This document shows, piece after piece, positions 52,492 to 61,615 of a DNA stretch of 64,000 nucleotides. Location: positions 81,346 through 145,345 of the forward strand of contig NZ_CABVHU010000017.1 in the NCBI RefSeq assembly GCF_902497855.1. Reading direction: 5' to 3'. Positions within the stretch are counted from its first letter, which is position 1. Every line of letters starts with the position of its first letter. The translations under genes were made by a program, and so were the position numbers. A model generated the notes under the pieces. That model was given only the letters and a program-made list of their open reading frames with translations, searched no databases and was not told the DNA's origin. This stretch comes from Pseudomonas fluorescens (GTDB taxonomy: Bacteria > Pseudomonadota > Gammaproteobacteria > Pseudomonadales > Pseudomonadaceae).

Positions 52492-53718
52492 TCATCGGCA
52501 CAGATCGGATCGATCGGGTTGCACCGCATTGCGCAAATCAAAATCGGTTTCCTCGACTCCATTCTTTGTCAGCGATATCCAATGAATTGAAGAGGGATTT
52601 CGCATCAATCCGAGGCTCCCGATATAGGACCAGATCAGCGGCGAGCGCTGCACAGCTTTCAGCTTGATTGAAGAGGGTGTGAGCTCCAGGTGCAGAAGGC
52701 GGTTGTCTTGCGAAGGCGTATAGGCGATATTCTCGCTGGCGACAACATCGGCTCCCCTCACAGTTGCCGGCATGCATTCCAACGTCGCGCTGACTTTGCC
52801 GTCGTTGTTGATCAAGTACGCAAAACCTTTACCGTTCACCGTTGTACCGGTCACGAGAAAACGATCGATCAATGGAATATATTTGGCTTTGTAGGTGTAG
52901 TAATTCAAGCCGGATCTCAGGATCTTATGGGCGGAGAGTTTCCCGGTCTCAGGATCGAGTACCGTTATCTTCAAATTTGCAGAGGTTTGATCAGGTACGA
53001 ATTGTTGCCAGACCAGTAGCGCGCGATTGCTGGAACCAGCAATCATCGGCCACCATTCACGCCGCTGGGGTGCGACATCGGACGTACTGAGCAGGTGGCC
53101 GTGACTATCGAAGACCTTTGCATATACACCATTGCCGGTACCGAGATCATCGACACCGCCACCGTTGACCCAGTCCTCGGAATACAACACGACGAAATGC
53201 TTTCCTGCCGCGGCAACATGGCCGGAATGTCCGCCGGTCGCAACGTCGCGCGGATACGGCGCGATCGGTCGCAGCTTCGCATCGTAAACGCCATAACGTT
53301 GATTGACTTCGTTCGTGGTGTTCCAGCCGTCTTCAAACGAAAGCATGACATTGCCGTCCGTTGTTTGGGCGACCGACACCGGTTCTTGCGCTTCCGGCCT
53401 TTTGATGAATAGTGTGGGCGGACTGATCCGCGTATCATTGATTCCCCATTTCGAAAGGTAAATGTCGTGCGGCCAGTTGCCGTTTTCGTCCTCGCCTTTT
53501 GGTGGAATTCCGGAACTGCTAATGAAAATCAAAAAACGGCCGTCGGCCCCTTTGACCGCTTCGATGCCATGCATATAGGAGCGCAAATCTTCCTGGTCGT
53601 GCGGCCGTGCTTGCGCATTTGCCACGCTTAAGCAGAGCGCACCAGCGCATAACGCGGCGCGTGCCAAAGAGTGAGCGAACCGCTGATGTGGGTTACTGTT
53701 CATGTGTGTGTTTTCCAT
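52492..53718 (-). CDS. Secreted protein of unknown function
   Basis: A 408-residue protein with a Sec-type signal (basic start, hydrophobic run ending ANAQA near residue 38). The mature part has repeated strand-rich stretches (GRFLIFISSSGIPP, HFVVLYSEDWVNGGGVDD, RALLVWQQFVPDQ, DRFLVTGTTVNGKG) suggesting a beta-propeller. I recognise no family. ATG 53718 follows GAGGG; ATG 53703 is an alternative. Base composition is less GC-rich than neighbouring genes, consistent with transfer. Confidence 0.7.
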   Translation of the reverse strand: MENTHMNSNPHQRFAHSLARAALCAGALCLSVANAQARPHDQEDLRSYMHGIEAVKGADGRFLIFISSSGIPPKGEDENGNWPHDIYLSKWGINDTRISPPTLFIKRPEAQEPVSVAQTTDGNVMLSFEDGWNTTNEVNQRYGVYDAKLRPIAPYPRDVATGGHSGHVAAAGKHFVVLYSEDWVNGGGVDDLGTGNGVYAKVFDSHGHLLSTSDVAPQRREWWPMIAGSSNRALLVWQQFVPDQTSANLKITVLDPETGKLSAHKILRSGLNYYTYKAKYIPLIDRFLVTGTTVNGKGFAYLINNDGKVSATLECMPATVRGADVVASENIAYTPSQDNRLLHLELTPSSIKLKAVQRSPLIWSYIGSLGLMRNPSSIHWISLTKNGVEETDFDLRNAVQPDRSDLCR

Positions 53719-53971
53719 CCCACAATATCCCTCACCCGCGCTACACCGTGGACCTTGTCGAGTGTCGCAATGCTGTGCGGTATCGACTTCTCGCCAGCCA
53801 ATAAAATCCTCATTTGTTGAGCTTAGCAATAGGGCAACCATCAGCCAGCAGCGATCATTCGTCAAACTCACTCGCCCCCGCAGGACAATTGCCAGGCTGC
53901 AAGCTCGCTCGGTTGATTTGTCGACGTGTCCAGTGCGCGGGCGATCCCTGTATTTCTCGTACACCAGAAAC

Positions 53972-54000
53972 GAAAAAACCGGCTCGCGCCGGCTTTTTCC
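53972..54000. terminator. Bidirectional terminator-like hairpin
   Basis: ACCGGC paired with GCCGGC/T around loop TCGC, flanked by A-run on the left and TTTTT on the right. It fits a terminator for the minus-strand LysR gene (54173) as well as plus-strand transcripts. The remainder of the 454-base gap 53719-54172 has no gene I can support. Confidence 0.65.
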
Positions 54001-54172
54001 CCCTCCAACCAGATGGTCAAGCCACGCCGGTCGTGAGGGTTGCCTTACTGGAACAATCGTGAGCTTTGGCATTGATGGGTCGTCCGCACGTCTTAAATGG
54101 CCGAGTGCACTTAAAAATGTTTTGGTCACTTCAACATCACGAGTACCCGGAAATATCAGCTTACGCCTCCGC

Positions 54173-55066
54173 TTACATCCGGTGATGTTCCAGCAAGAAG
54201 TCCACGAACAATCGCACCCGCGCCGGCATTGCCGCCCCGCCGACGAACACCGCATGAATCGGTTCCTGGTCCCCGGGGTTCCAGGCTTCCAACAGCGGAA
54301 TCAGGTCGCCGCGCTGCAGATCCTCGCTCACGCTGAACTCACCGATACGTGCAATGCCGGCACCTACTCGCGCGAGTTGTGCCAGCGCTTCACCACTGCT
54401 GCATTCGATGTTGCCGCTGACCTTTAGGGAAAACTCTTTTCCATCGCGGATGAACGGCCAGTTGGGTTCGGCACGCCGGAAGTTGAAGCGCAGGCAGTTG
54501 TGCTGTAACAGGTCTTCCGGTTCCTGGGGGATGCCGTGGCGCTGCAGATACTCGGGCGATGCCACCACTACCTGGCCGGTGTCGCCGATCCTGCGCGCGG
54601 TCAGCGGGCTGTCGGGCAGATGGCCAAAGCGGACCGCGACGTCGGCCTGCCCGCCGAGAATGTCGACTACTTCGTCGCCGAGGGTGAGGTCGACGACGAT
54701 GTTCGGGTAACGGGCGCTGAATGCTGCGACCAAGGGAACGATGGCCAGCCGCCCATGGCCAAGGGCGGCACTGACCCGCAATCGCCCCCTGGGTACGCCC
54801 TGGTCGGCGATGGCTTCTTCGACCTCATCCATGTCGGCCAGGATACGCCGGGCGCCGCGCAGGAACGCTTCGCCCTCGGCAGTGAAGGTGATCGCGCGGG
54901 TGGTGCGCAACAGTAGGCGGGTGCCAAGACGTTGCTCGGTGCGCGCGATGATCCGACTGACTGCCGAAGGTGTCAGGCCCAGTGCACGCGCGGCGGCCGA
55001 CAGGCTGCCTTCCTGCGCCACGGTGGTGAACACGCTCATTTCACCTGACCTGCCGCTGAAATCCAC
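54173..55066 (-). CDS. LysR-family transcriptional regulator
   Basis: A 297-residue LysR protein (FTTVAQEGSLSAAARALGLTPSAVSRIIARTEQRLG HTH, then RGRLRVSAALGHGRLAIVPL). Start GTG 55066 is preferred: AGGAGG sits 5 bases upstream, while the longer frame begins with TTG. Divergent from the MFS gene at 55161 with 94 bases between, so the pair is probably a regulator and its target. Confidence 0.85.
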   Translation of the reverse strand: MDFSGRSGEMSVFTTVAQEGSLSAAARALGLTPSAVSRIIARTEQRLGTRLLLRTTRAITFTAEGEAFLRGARRILADMDEVEEAIADQGVPRGRLRVSAALGHGRLAIVPLVAAFSARYPNIVVDLTLGDEVVDILGGQADVAVRFGHLPDSPLTARRIGDTGQVVVASPEYLQRHGIPQEPEDLLQHNCLRFNFRRAEPNWPFIRDGKEFSLKVSGNIECSSGEALAQLARVGAGIARIGEFSVSEDLQRGDLIPLLEAWNPGDQEPIHAVFVGGAAMPARVRLFVDFLLEHHRM

Positions 55067-55160
55067 TTGTGCCTCCTGCGCAAAGGTGATTGCCAAAAAT
55101 GCTATCTACCGCCTGAAAAGACTGGATCGTAGCATTAGCGGCATAGATAAGGAGCCTTCC

Positions 55161-56327
55161 ATGCGTATCAATCCACCACTTGTCGCGCTCGCCATCGGTG
55201 CCTTTGGCATCGGCGTAACAGAATTCGCCCCCATGGGCATGTTGCCGGGTATCGCTGCGGATCTGGGCGTTTCCATTCCCGCCGCCGGTTTGCTGGTCAG
55301 TGCTTATGCGCTAGGCGTATTGCTCGGCGCACCGCTGATGACCCTGACCACCGGCAGGATTCCCCGGCGCTATCTGCTGATCGGGCTTATGGCGATTTTC
55401 ACCCTGGGTAATCTGATGTCGGCCCTGGCCACCGATTACTACAGCCTCATGGTCGCCAGGGTGGTGACCTCACTGAACCATGGTGCATTTTTTGGCGTTG
55501 GCTCCATCGTCGCCGCCAGCGTGGTCGCCCCGGAGAAACGTGCCGGGGCGGTTGCGGCGATGTTCATGGGCCTGACCCTGGCGACCATCGGCGGTGTGCC
55601 GCTGGCCGCCTGGTTTGGTGAACTGTTCGGTTGGCGCACCGCTTTCTGGGGAATTACCGGCCTCGGCGTGGTGACCATGGCCGCGTTGTGGTTCGCCCTG
55701 CCTGACCTGAAGACGCCGCAAAGCGTCGGTGTAATGACCGAAATTCGGGTACTGGGGCGTGGTCCGGTGCTGGGTGCGTTGGCCCTGACCGTAGTCGGAT
55801 CGAGCGCAATGTTTACCGTCTTCACCTACATCGCGCCGATCCTCAGCAGCGAGACCAATAGTTCCACCGCCTACATCACCGCCATGCTGGTGCTTTTTGG
55901 TGTGGGGTTGACGCTGGGCAATATGTGGGGCGGCAAGGCCGCCGACCGCTCGATAGATCGCACCTTGATCGTCTCGCTAAGCGTTCTGATTCTCGTCTTG
56001 CTGGCGTTCACCCTGCTGATGCGTTGGACGGTGCCGGCTGCTCTGGCCATCCTGATATGGGGTATCGCCAGTTTCGCCCTGGTGCCCCCGCTACAGATGC
56101 GCGTCATGGAAGCAGCGAAGGACGCGCCCAATCTTGCCTCTGCGGTGAACATTGGCGCCTTCAATTTTGGCAACGCGATTGGCGCAGCGCTGGGCGGAGC
56201 GGTGATCAACGCTGGTCTGGGTTATCCGGCGATTTCCCTGGCCGGAGCGGCGATGGCTGCTCTGGGGCTGCTGATGGTGTTGGCTTATGCCTGGCGTTCC
56301 AGAACGATTGAAGCAGCAGTGGTGTGA
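55161..56327 (+). CDS. MFS transporter (AraJ/YdhP-like)
   Basis: A 388-residue carrier with 12 predicted helices, opening LVALAIGAFGIGVTEFAPMGMLPG, a pattern seen in AraJ/YdhP-type exporters. GAYALGVLLGAPLM-like loop and RIPRRYLLIGLM between helices 2 and 3 are present. Preceded by AAGGAG. Regulated probably by the divergent LysR. Substrate unknown. Confidence 0.85.
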   Translation: MRINPPLVALAIGAFGIGVTEFAPMGMLPGIAADLGVSIPAAGLLVSAYALGVLLGAPLMTLTTGRIPRRYLLIGLMAIFTLGNLMSALATDYYSLMVARVVTSLNHGAFFGVGSIVAASVVAPEKRAGAVAAMFMGLTLATIGGVPLAAWFGELFGWRTAFWGITGLGVVTMAALWFALPDLKTPQSVGVMTEIRVLGRGPVLGALALTVVGSSAMFTVFTYIAPILSSETNSSTAYITAMLVLFGVGLTLGNMWGGKAADRSIDRTLIVSLSVLILVLLAFTLLMRWTVPAALAILIWGIASFALVPPLQMRVMEAAKDAPNLASAVNIGAFNFGNAIGAALGGAVINAGLGYPAISLAGAAMAALGLLMVLAYAWRSRTIEAAVV

Positions 56328-56496
56328 CGACGATGGGGGGAGTGGTTCGTTACCATCCAAGAAGCTTACCTTCTGGATGCAACTGGTTCCGGGATAGATG
56401 ATACTGGTTGCTCTTGAAATGGCTAGAACCGTCACTGTCTCGCCCGTCGTAGGGCCATGGCGCGGGCTCCATGGCCATGAACTGGAGGATTCGTCC

Positions 56497-56988
56497 ATGA
56501 CGAAGCGCGGGCTATCAGAACCAGACTCCTCTTTTAAACGTTTCCGGGTGCAATGGGCGCTGATGAATGCTTATGAGAGGTTCGAGCAGATAATCGTTTT
56601 CGCCCTGAGCCTTATCATCGCCAGCGTGATCCTCATGGCGATGCTCCAGCTCTGTCGGCGCCTGCTTCCCATGTTGATATCGGGGACAATCGATCCGCTC
56701 GACCATGACGTGTTCCAGTCGATTTTTGGCTCGATCTTTACCGTCCTGATTGCGCTGGAATTCAAGCATTCGATAGTTCGCCCAGCGCTACGACGTGACA
56801 GCATCGTCCAGGTGAAAACTGTTCTGTTGATCGCTCTGTTGGCGCTCAGTCGCAAATTCGTGATTCTGGATTCGATGACTACACCAGCCATTACTATTGC
56901 CGCGCTGGGTTTCGCTACACTTGTGCTTGGCATCGTGTGCTGGCTTCTCGGCAAACAGGGTGGCGATTCAAAGGTTGATGGGGAATAA
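56497..56988 (+). CDS. PsiE-family (phosphate-starvation-inducible) membrane protein
   Basis: A 163-residue protein with four hydrophobic segments (FALSLIIASVILMAMLQL; FGSIFTVLIALEFKHS; VLLIALLALSRKFVIL; ALGFATLVLGIVCWLLG). The EFKHSI and RKFVILD pieces are typical of the PsiE family, whose exact function is unknown. ATG 56497 has CTGGAGG before it. No phosphate-regulation box was identified. Confidence 0.75.
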   Translation: MTKRGLSEPDSSFKRFRVQWALMNAYERFEQIIVFALSLIIASVILMAMLQLCRRLLPMLISGTIDPLDHDVFQSIFGSIFTVLIALEFKHSIVRPALRRDSIVQVKTVLLIALLALSRKFVILDSMTTPAITIAALGFATLVLGIVCWLLGKQGGDSKVDGE

Positions 56989-57045
56989 ATAGATATGCGC
57001 TTACCCGAATGACCTGCTAAAGCTGAACGGAGGCATTCACAACGG

Positions 57046-57447
57046 GTGTCTGCCTTCGGAGGTTCTAGTCTTTATATAGATTTGAACGCACACGGTGGCG
57101 TGACCTTTCTGTCAGGGCACAATCAACGCCCGCAGGCCTGGCGATTTATGGATGGCGGTAGCGAGCAATATCACGTCAGTCGCCAAGGCATTACCGTCAC
57201 CGAGCCCAACGCCTATGTCGAGTGTGGCGTCGCAAGCTTTCGCATTCTTCAGGCACCAGGTATTACGCTGGACCCTTTGCTGGCGGACGGAACTTTGGTT
57301 GAGGTGCTGCGCCCCTATCGCCCACGCCCAAGGCCGGTGTAAGTGCTGTATCCCAGTCGCTCGCATCTGGCCCCGCAGGTTGAGGTCTTTGTTGATTGGG
57401 TGCATGAACAATTTCCCAAACTCTATGGGCGCTGGCGGGAGAGTTAG
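57046..57447 (+). pseudogene. C-terminal remnant of a LysR regulator gene
   Basis: The plus strand reads a LysR effector-domain tail: ITVTEPNAYVECGVASFRIL, ITLDPLLADGTLVEVLRPYR, then a TAA at 57340, then VLYPSRSHLAPQVEVFVDW and HEQFPKLYGRW to a stop at 57447. The in-frame stop and missing HTH show it is a dead gene. The 390 bases that follow to 57838 show only further debris. Confidence 0.75.
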
Positions 57448-57838
57448 GAGGGTACTAAGCGGTGAAGTTGAACCTGCCAAAGGACCACCTCCGACCCATA
57501 GCAGTCTTTGGCGGACCTCAAGAGTTAATCTCTGGGCTGTCCGCATTTGGCCGCTGATCACGATTGCCTGTTCTCCAAGCCAGATGGTCCTTAACGGCGG
57601 CGAGTAAATGTTAAGGAACTGAATCTGAGCTGCGTCTCGTATTCATCGCGGCGATAAGACGTACAAATAACGCGCACGATCTTAGCTGCGCAAGGGGATG
57701 CTGGCTTACTGTGATCTACACTCCCTGGGCGTGTGAGTTGGCGCTTTGCCACAGAATTTACTTAGTCGCCAAGTAAAGAGGCAGACCTGAATTTCAGTGG
57801 GTCGCGGTCTGGGTGGGGGGCACGCCAGTCGATCAACA

Positions 57839-58162
57839 AAAAACCTTCTGCCGCCAGTCAATGCCTTCTGGTCAGTGACCATGTACGACGGCAAGAGCCA
57901 GCTGCTGGTCAAGAATCCGCTCAACCGATACCTGATCAATTCGCCGATGCTGTCGGCGATGAAGAAAAACACGGATGGTTCACTGACGCTGTACATCCAG
58001 AAAGACTCACCCGGCAAGGCTAAGGAGGCAAACTGGTTGCCCGCGCCTGACGACACCGTCTTTTTGGTAATGCGCCTCTACTGGCCGAAGACCGCACCCC
58101 CTTCGATTCTTCCCGCTGGTGACGGCAGCTGGCAGCCGCCGGCGCTGGTGGTCACGAAGTAA
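57839..58162 (+). pseudogene. C-terminal fragment of a DUF1254/DUF1214 protein gene
   Basis: The frame gives VNAFWSVTMYDGKSQLLVKN, PLNRYLINSPMLSAMKKN and SLTLYIQKDSPGKAKEANWL, the conserved DUF1214 part of DUF1254 proteins. The N-terminal two thirds are absent. It may still be translated but would be incomplete. Confidence 0.75.
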
Positions 58163-58197
58163 ATATTGCGACCCTTTGCGTTCAGTTAAAGAGCAAC

Positions 58198-58220
58198 CCC
58201 TGCAGTTAAAAACTGCAGGG
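58198..58220. terminator. Perfect hairpin after the DUF1214 fragment
   Basis: CCCTGCAGTT (58198-58207) pairs fully with AACTGCAGGG (58211-58220) across an AAA loop. No strong T run follows. Confidence 0.5.
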
Positions 58221-58260
58221 CGCGGTGGCTTTTAACCTTGACTTGAGACCGGCTAATGGG

Positions 58261-58376
58261 CGTCCCTTTTTTCCTTTTTTCCTTTTTTCCTTTTTTCCTT
58301 TTTTCCTGGTCCCCTTTTTCCTGCGTCCCCTTTTTCCTGTTGTCCCTTTTTCCTGTCCCCTTTTTCTTTTTTCCCT
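58261..58376. repeat. Tandem CCTTTTTTCC / TCCCCTTTTT tract
   Basis: At least five near-identical CTTTTTTC-type units are followed by variant GTCCCCTTTTTCCTG units. On the other strand it is a purine tract of the AAAAAGGGGACAGG type. It separates the pseudogene zone from the hydroxyquinol cluster. A similar, shorter tract is at 33222-33316. Confidence 0.75.
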
Positions 58377-58400
58377 CTGTCGACGGGCGACTCAATGGCC

Positions 58401-59312
58401 TTATTCGACCATGCCCTCCACCGCTATGCGCAGTTCGCTGCAGAACCATTTCAACGCGCTCGATTGTTCACTGCGCACGTGCCAGTGCAGGTTCACATAG
58501 AACGAAGGGATCTTGAACGGCAACTCCAGCATCTTCAGTGGGCCTGTCACGGGATGGCGACAAAAGCTGCCGGCAATTTGTGACGGCAATATCGTCAGCA
58601 TGTCCGTGCCGGGCAGGACATTGGGCAGTACCGAAAAATGAGGCAGGCGCAGGCGCACCCGCCGTTTGATCTTCAGTGTTTGCAACACCTCTTCAGGCAT
58701 GTTGTGCATGGCGTTGGAATTCACCAGCACATGGGGCTCCGCCAGGAACTGCTCCATGCTGAGTGATTCGCCTACCCGCGGATGATCGGCCGCGAGCACG
58801 CACACGTAGTGCTGCAACAGCACGGGATGGTAGGTGATGCCCGGCCCGGCCAACACCCGACTGCAAATCACCGCATCGACATGCCCTTCATTGAGCCACT
58901 GCGCGGCCAACTCGATATTCACTGGGATCACTTCCAGTTCAACGAAGGGTGCGACCCGATTGAGATGCCCCAGGACCCTGGGCAGGAACGCCAGTTCGCC
59001 CATGTCCGACAAGGCCAGGCGGAAACTGCGCGTGGAAGTGGCGGGATCGAATTTGCGGGCCTGGGCGATGGCTGAATCGACGTTCTGCGACACATCCTTG
59101 AAACAGGCGTAAAGCGAGTTGGCGAGCCGCGTGGGCTGCATGCCGTTGCGATTGCGGATGAACAGCGGATCGTCGAAATGCTCGCGCAACTTGCCCAGGG
59201 CGTAGCTGATGGAAGGCTGCGTGACATGCAACCGTTCGGCGGTTGCCGTGACGCTTGCGGTCTCATGCAAAGCCACAAACGTCGGGATCAGATTCAAATC
59301 GAAGGTGCTCAT
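58401..59312 (-). CDS. LysR-family regulator of the hydroxyquinol cluster
   Basis: A 303-residue LysR protein of the NahR/NodD-like branch (FDLNLIPTFVALHETASVTATAERLHVTQPSISYALGKLREHF HTH). It is divergent from the AAHS transporter gene with a 161-base shared region and is the likely activator of the cluster. Its last codons lie right beside the repeat tract. Confidence 0.85.
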   Translation of the reverse strand: MSTFDLNLIPTFVALHETASVTATAERLHVTQPSISYALGKLREHFDDPLFIRNRNGMQPTRLANSLYACFKDVSQNVDSAIAQARKFDPATSTRSFRLALSDMGELAFLPRVLGHLNRVAPFVELEVIPVNIELAAQWLNEGHVDAVICSRVLAGPGITYHPVLLQHYVCVLAADHPRVGESLSMEQFLAEPHVLVNSNAMHNMPEEVLQTLKIKRRVRLRLPHFSVLPNVLPGTDMLTILPSQIAGSFCRHPVTGPLKMLELPFKIPSFYVNLHWHVRSEQSSALKWFCSELRIAVEGMVE

Positions 59313-59473
59313 CAGCTACCCCTCACCTCTATAAGTGCTCTCTATATTGTAACCATCAAATATTGATTGGTTGCATGGAAAGATAGTTTTTAGACTGAAC
59401 TGACCACGCACCGGAGCAGTGGGCGGGGTACGAGCGCAGCCGCGTCTTACAATAACAAAAGAGATTTTTGCCG

Positions 59474-60805
59474 ATGGCCACTCATGACGTTCTAGAAGTC
59501 GCGGAAACCGCACCAATGGGCCGCTTCCATTACGGACTGCTGTTCTGGTGTTCCTTCATCATGATGTTCGATGGATACGACCTGGTGATCTACGGGTCGG
59601 TGGTGCCCCAACTGATGGAGCAGTGGTCATTGCCAGCCGTGCAGGCAGGCTGGATGGGGAGCGCAGCGATATTCGGGATGATGTTCGGCGCTTTGACACT
59701 TGGGCCTTTGGCCGACCGTTTCGGTCGCCGGCCCGTCATTCTGCTGGCGATCGGGCTATGCAGCCTGACCGCGTTGGGCAATGCATTTGCCTGGGATGCA
59801 TGGAGCTTCGCAACATTGCGATTCATCACCGGGATCGGCCTGGGCGGGACGATTCCCAATATCGTTGCCCTGATCAATGACATGGCACCCAAGTCCCGTC
59901 GCAACCTCATGACCACCGTGATGCTCGGCTGTTACTCGCTGGGTGCACTCTTGTCGGCATTGGTCGCCCTGCTGGTGCTATCGCGTTTTGGCTGGGAATA
60001 CACGTTCGTCATTGCAGGACTGCCGCTCTTGGCGATGCCCTGGATGTACCGTTACCTGCCTGAGTCCCTGCCGTTCCTGGTCGCCCGCGACAAAATTGCC
60101 GCAACGGCACTGTTGCGCCGCATCCATCCCACCATCGACGTTGAAAAACTGCGCTGGCCCACACTGGACACACGACGGGGTTCTGCATCTGTATCCGGTC
60201 TGTTTACCGAGGGCCGGGCGATTAACACGCTGGCCTTGTGGATCGGCTTTGGCATGTGCCTGCTGATGGTGTTCGGCCTCAATACCTGGCTGCCGAAGAT
60301 CATGGTGGCGGGTGGTTATCCCCTGGTGTCCGGCCTGATGTTCCTGGTCACCCTGAACCTGGGGTCCATCGTGGGTGCACTGAGCAGCGGCTGGCTGGCC
60401 GATCGCTGGGGCAGCAAGCCCACGCTGATGCTGTTCCTGGCACTGGCGGTCGTTTCACTGTGCATCCTGGGTATCAAGCCCGGACCACTGCTGTTGAACC
60501 TCATGCTATTGCTGGCCGGCGCGGCTACCGTTGGCAGCCTTGCGGTGATTCACGCATTCGCCGCGCAGCAATACCCCACCGACATCCGTTCGACCGGCAT
60601 CAGTTGGTGTTCGGCCATGGGACGCTTGGGAGGCGTAGCCGGGCCTGCCTTGGGTGGCTTGATGCTGAGCATGAACCTGTCACTGCAAATGAACTTCATC
60701 CTGTGCTCCGTGCCGGGGGTCATTGCCCTGGTGGTGGTGGCGATCGTGACTCGACGCAATGTCGAGGTGCTCTCCTCGGTCCAGTTGCAGGATTCGAAAG
60801 CCTGA
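59474..60805 (+). CDS. MFS transporter, aromatic acid:H+ symporter (AAHS) family
   Basis: A 443-residue carrier with 12 helices. FMMFDGYDLVIYGSVVPQL-type helix 1 and FGMMFGALTLGPLADRFGRRPVIL are hallmarks of the AAHS group (PcaK, BenK). It would import an aromatic acid such as a dihydroxybenzoate. ATG 59474 lies 8 bases after AAAGAGA; a TTG two codons earlier is possible. A clear terminator follows, so the enzyme genes have their own promoter. Confidence 0.85.
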   Translation: MATHDVLEVAETAPMGRFHYGLLFWCSFIMMFDGYDLVIYGSVVPQLMEQWSLPAVQAGWMGSAAIFGMMFGALTLGPLADRFGRRPVILLAIGLCSLTALGNAFAWDAWSFATLRFITGIGLGGTIPNIVALINDMAPKSRRNLMTTVMLGCYSLGALLSALVALLVLSRFGWEYTFVIAGLPLLAMPWMYRYLPESLPFLVARDKIAATALLRRIHPTIDVEKLRWPTLDTRRGSASVSGLFTEGRAINTLALWIGFGMCLLMVFGLNTWLPKIMVAGGYPLVSGLMFLVTLNLGSIVGALSSGWLADRWGSKPTLMLFLALAVVSLCILGIKPGPLLLNLMLLLAGAATVGSLAVIHAFAAQQYPTDIRSTGISWCSAMGRLGGVAGPALGGLMLSMNLSLQMNFILCSVPGVIALVVVAIVTRRNVEVLSSVQLQDSKA

Positions 60806-60843
60806 CAGACGCCTGATCCATCGACGTCCATCGATCCGATCCA

Positions 60844-60880
60844 AAAGAAACCCGGCCGAATGTGCTTCGCGGGTTTCTTT
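60844..60880 (+). terminator. Rho-independent terminator after the AAHS gene
   Basis: AAAGAAACCCG (60844-60854) pairs with CGGGTTTCTTT (60870-60880) around a 15-base loop; the T-rich end completes the signal. Confidence 0.8.
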
Positions 60881-61003
60881 AGGAGATGTGCCGTTACCTC
60901 AAGCCTGCTTGGCCACAGCAATACCGACGATTCCCGGGAGATCAGCTCCTCCGGAGAAAATGCAATGCCTGTCTCGTTTCCATATCAAAACAAAAAGGTG
61001 AAA

Positions 61004-61615
61004 ATGATGAATCAGCAATTGGTCGATCGTCTGGCGATCCGTGAAACGCTGGAAAACTGGGTCGTCTGGCGCGACGCCGGAGACTGGGAACGCTTCGCCA
61101 CCGTGTGGCACCCCCAGGGCCGCATGATGGCCACCTGGTTTCAGGGCACAGGTGAAGAATTCATTCACGTTACGAAAGAAGGCTGGGCCAAAGGCGTCAG
61201 TATCCTGCATTTCCTGGGCGGCAGCTCCATCGATCTGAGCGAATGTGGCACGCGCGCCATCGCGCAGACCAAAATGACCATTTCACAACGCGGCAAAGTC
61301 GAAGGCCACGACTGCGATGTGGTCTGCACCGGGCGCTTCTATGACTTCATGAAAAAAGAAAACGGTCAGTGGCTGGTCCTGCTGCGCCAACCTATCTACG
61401 AGAAGGACCGTGTCGATCCGGTCATCCCTGGCACTCGCATCGAAATGCAGGCGGACATTCTCGAAAGCTTCCCCGAGGGCTATCGCCACCTCGCCTATAT
61501 CCAGCATCAGATCGGATACAAGGTTAAAAAGGACATGCCCGGCATCCGTGGCCCTGTCGTCGAAGCGCTCTATCAGCGCGGCCAGCAATGGTTGGCCCGG
61601 GGAGTGCTCGAATGA
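61004..61615 (+). CDS. SnoaL-like (NTF2-fold) protein of the hydroxyquinol cluster
   Basis: A 203-residue protein, NTF2/SnoaL-like fold (LAIRETLENWVVWRDAGDWERFATVWHPQG in outline, FYDFMKKENGQWLVLLRQPIYEKD). This fold serves dehydratases, isomerases and oxygenase beta subunits; the role here is unknown. ATG 61004 or 61007 matches where homologues begin; ATG 60965 with a strong GGAG is a real alternative. Its stop overlaps the maleylacetate reductase start by 4 bases. Confidence 0.75.
   Translation: MMNQQLVDRLAIRETLENWVVWRDAGDWERFATVWHPQGRMMATWFQGTGEEFIHVTKEGWAKGVSILHFLGGSSIDLSECGTRAIAQTKMTISQRGKVEGHDCDVVCTGRFYDFMKKENGQWLVLLRQPIYEKDRVDPVIPGTRIEMQADILESFPEGYRHLAYIQHQIGYKVKKDMPGIRGPVVEALYQRGQQWLARGVLE

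Noticed and set aside
53719..54255. Upstream extension of the secreted protein frame
   Set aside because: It would run back into the LysR gene 3' end and delete the signal peptide; the hairpin at 53972 lies inside it.
58225..58516. Plus-strand frames rich in Phe and Pro over the CCTTTTTTCC tract
   Set aside because: Pure low-complexity artefacts of the repeat.
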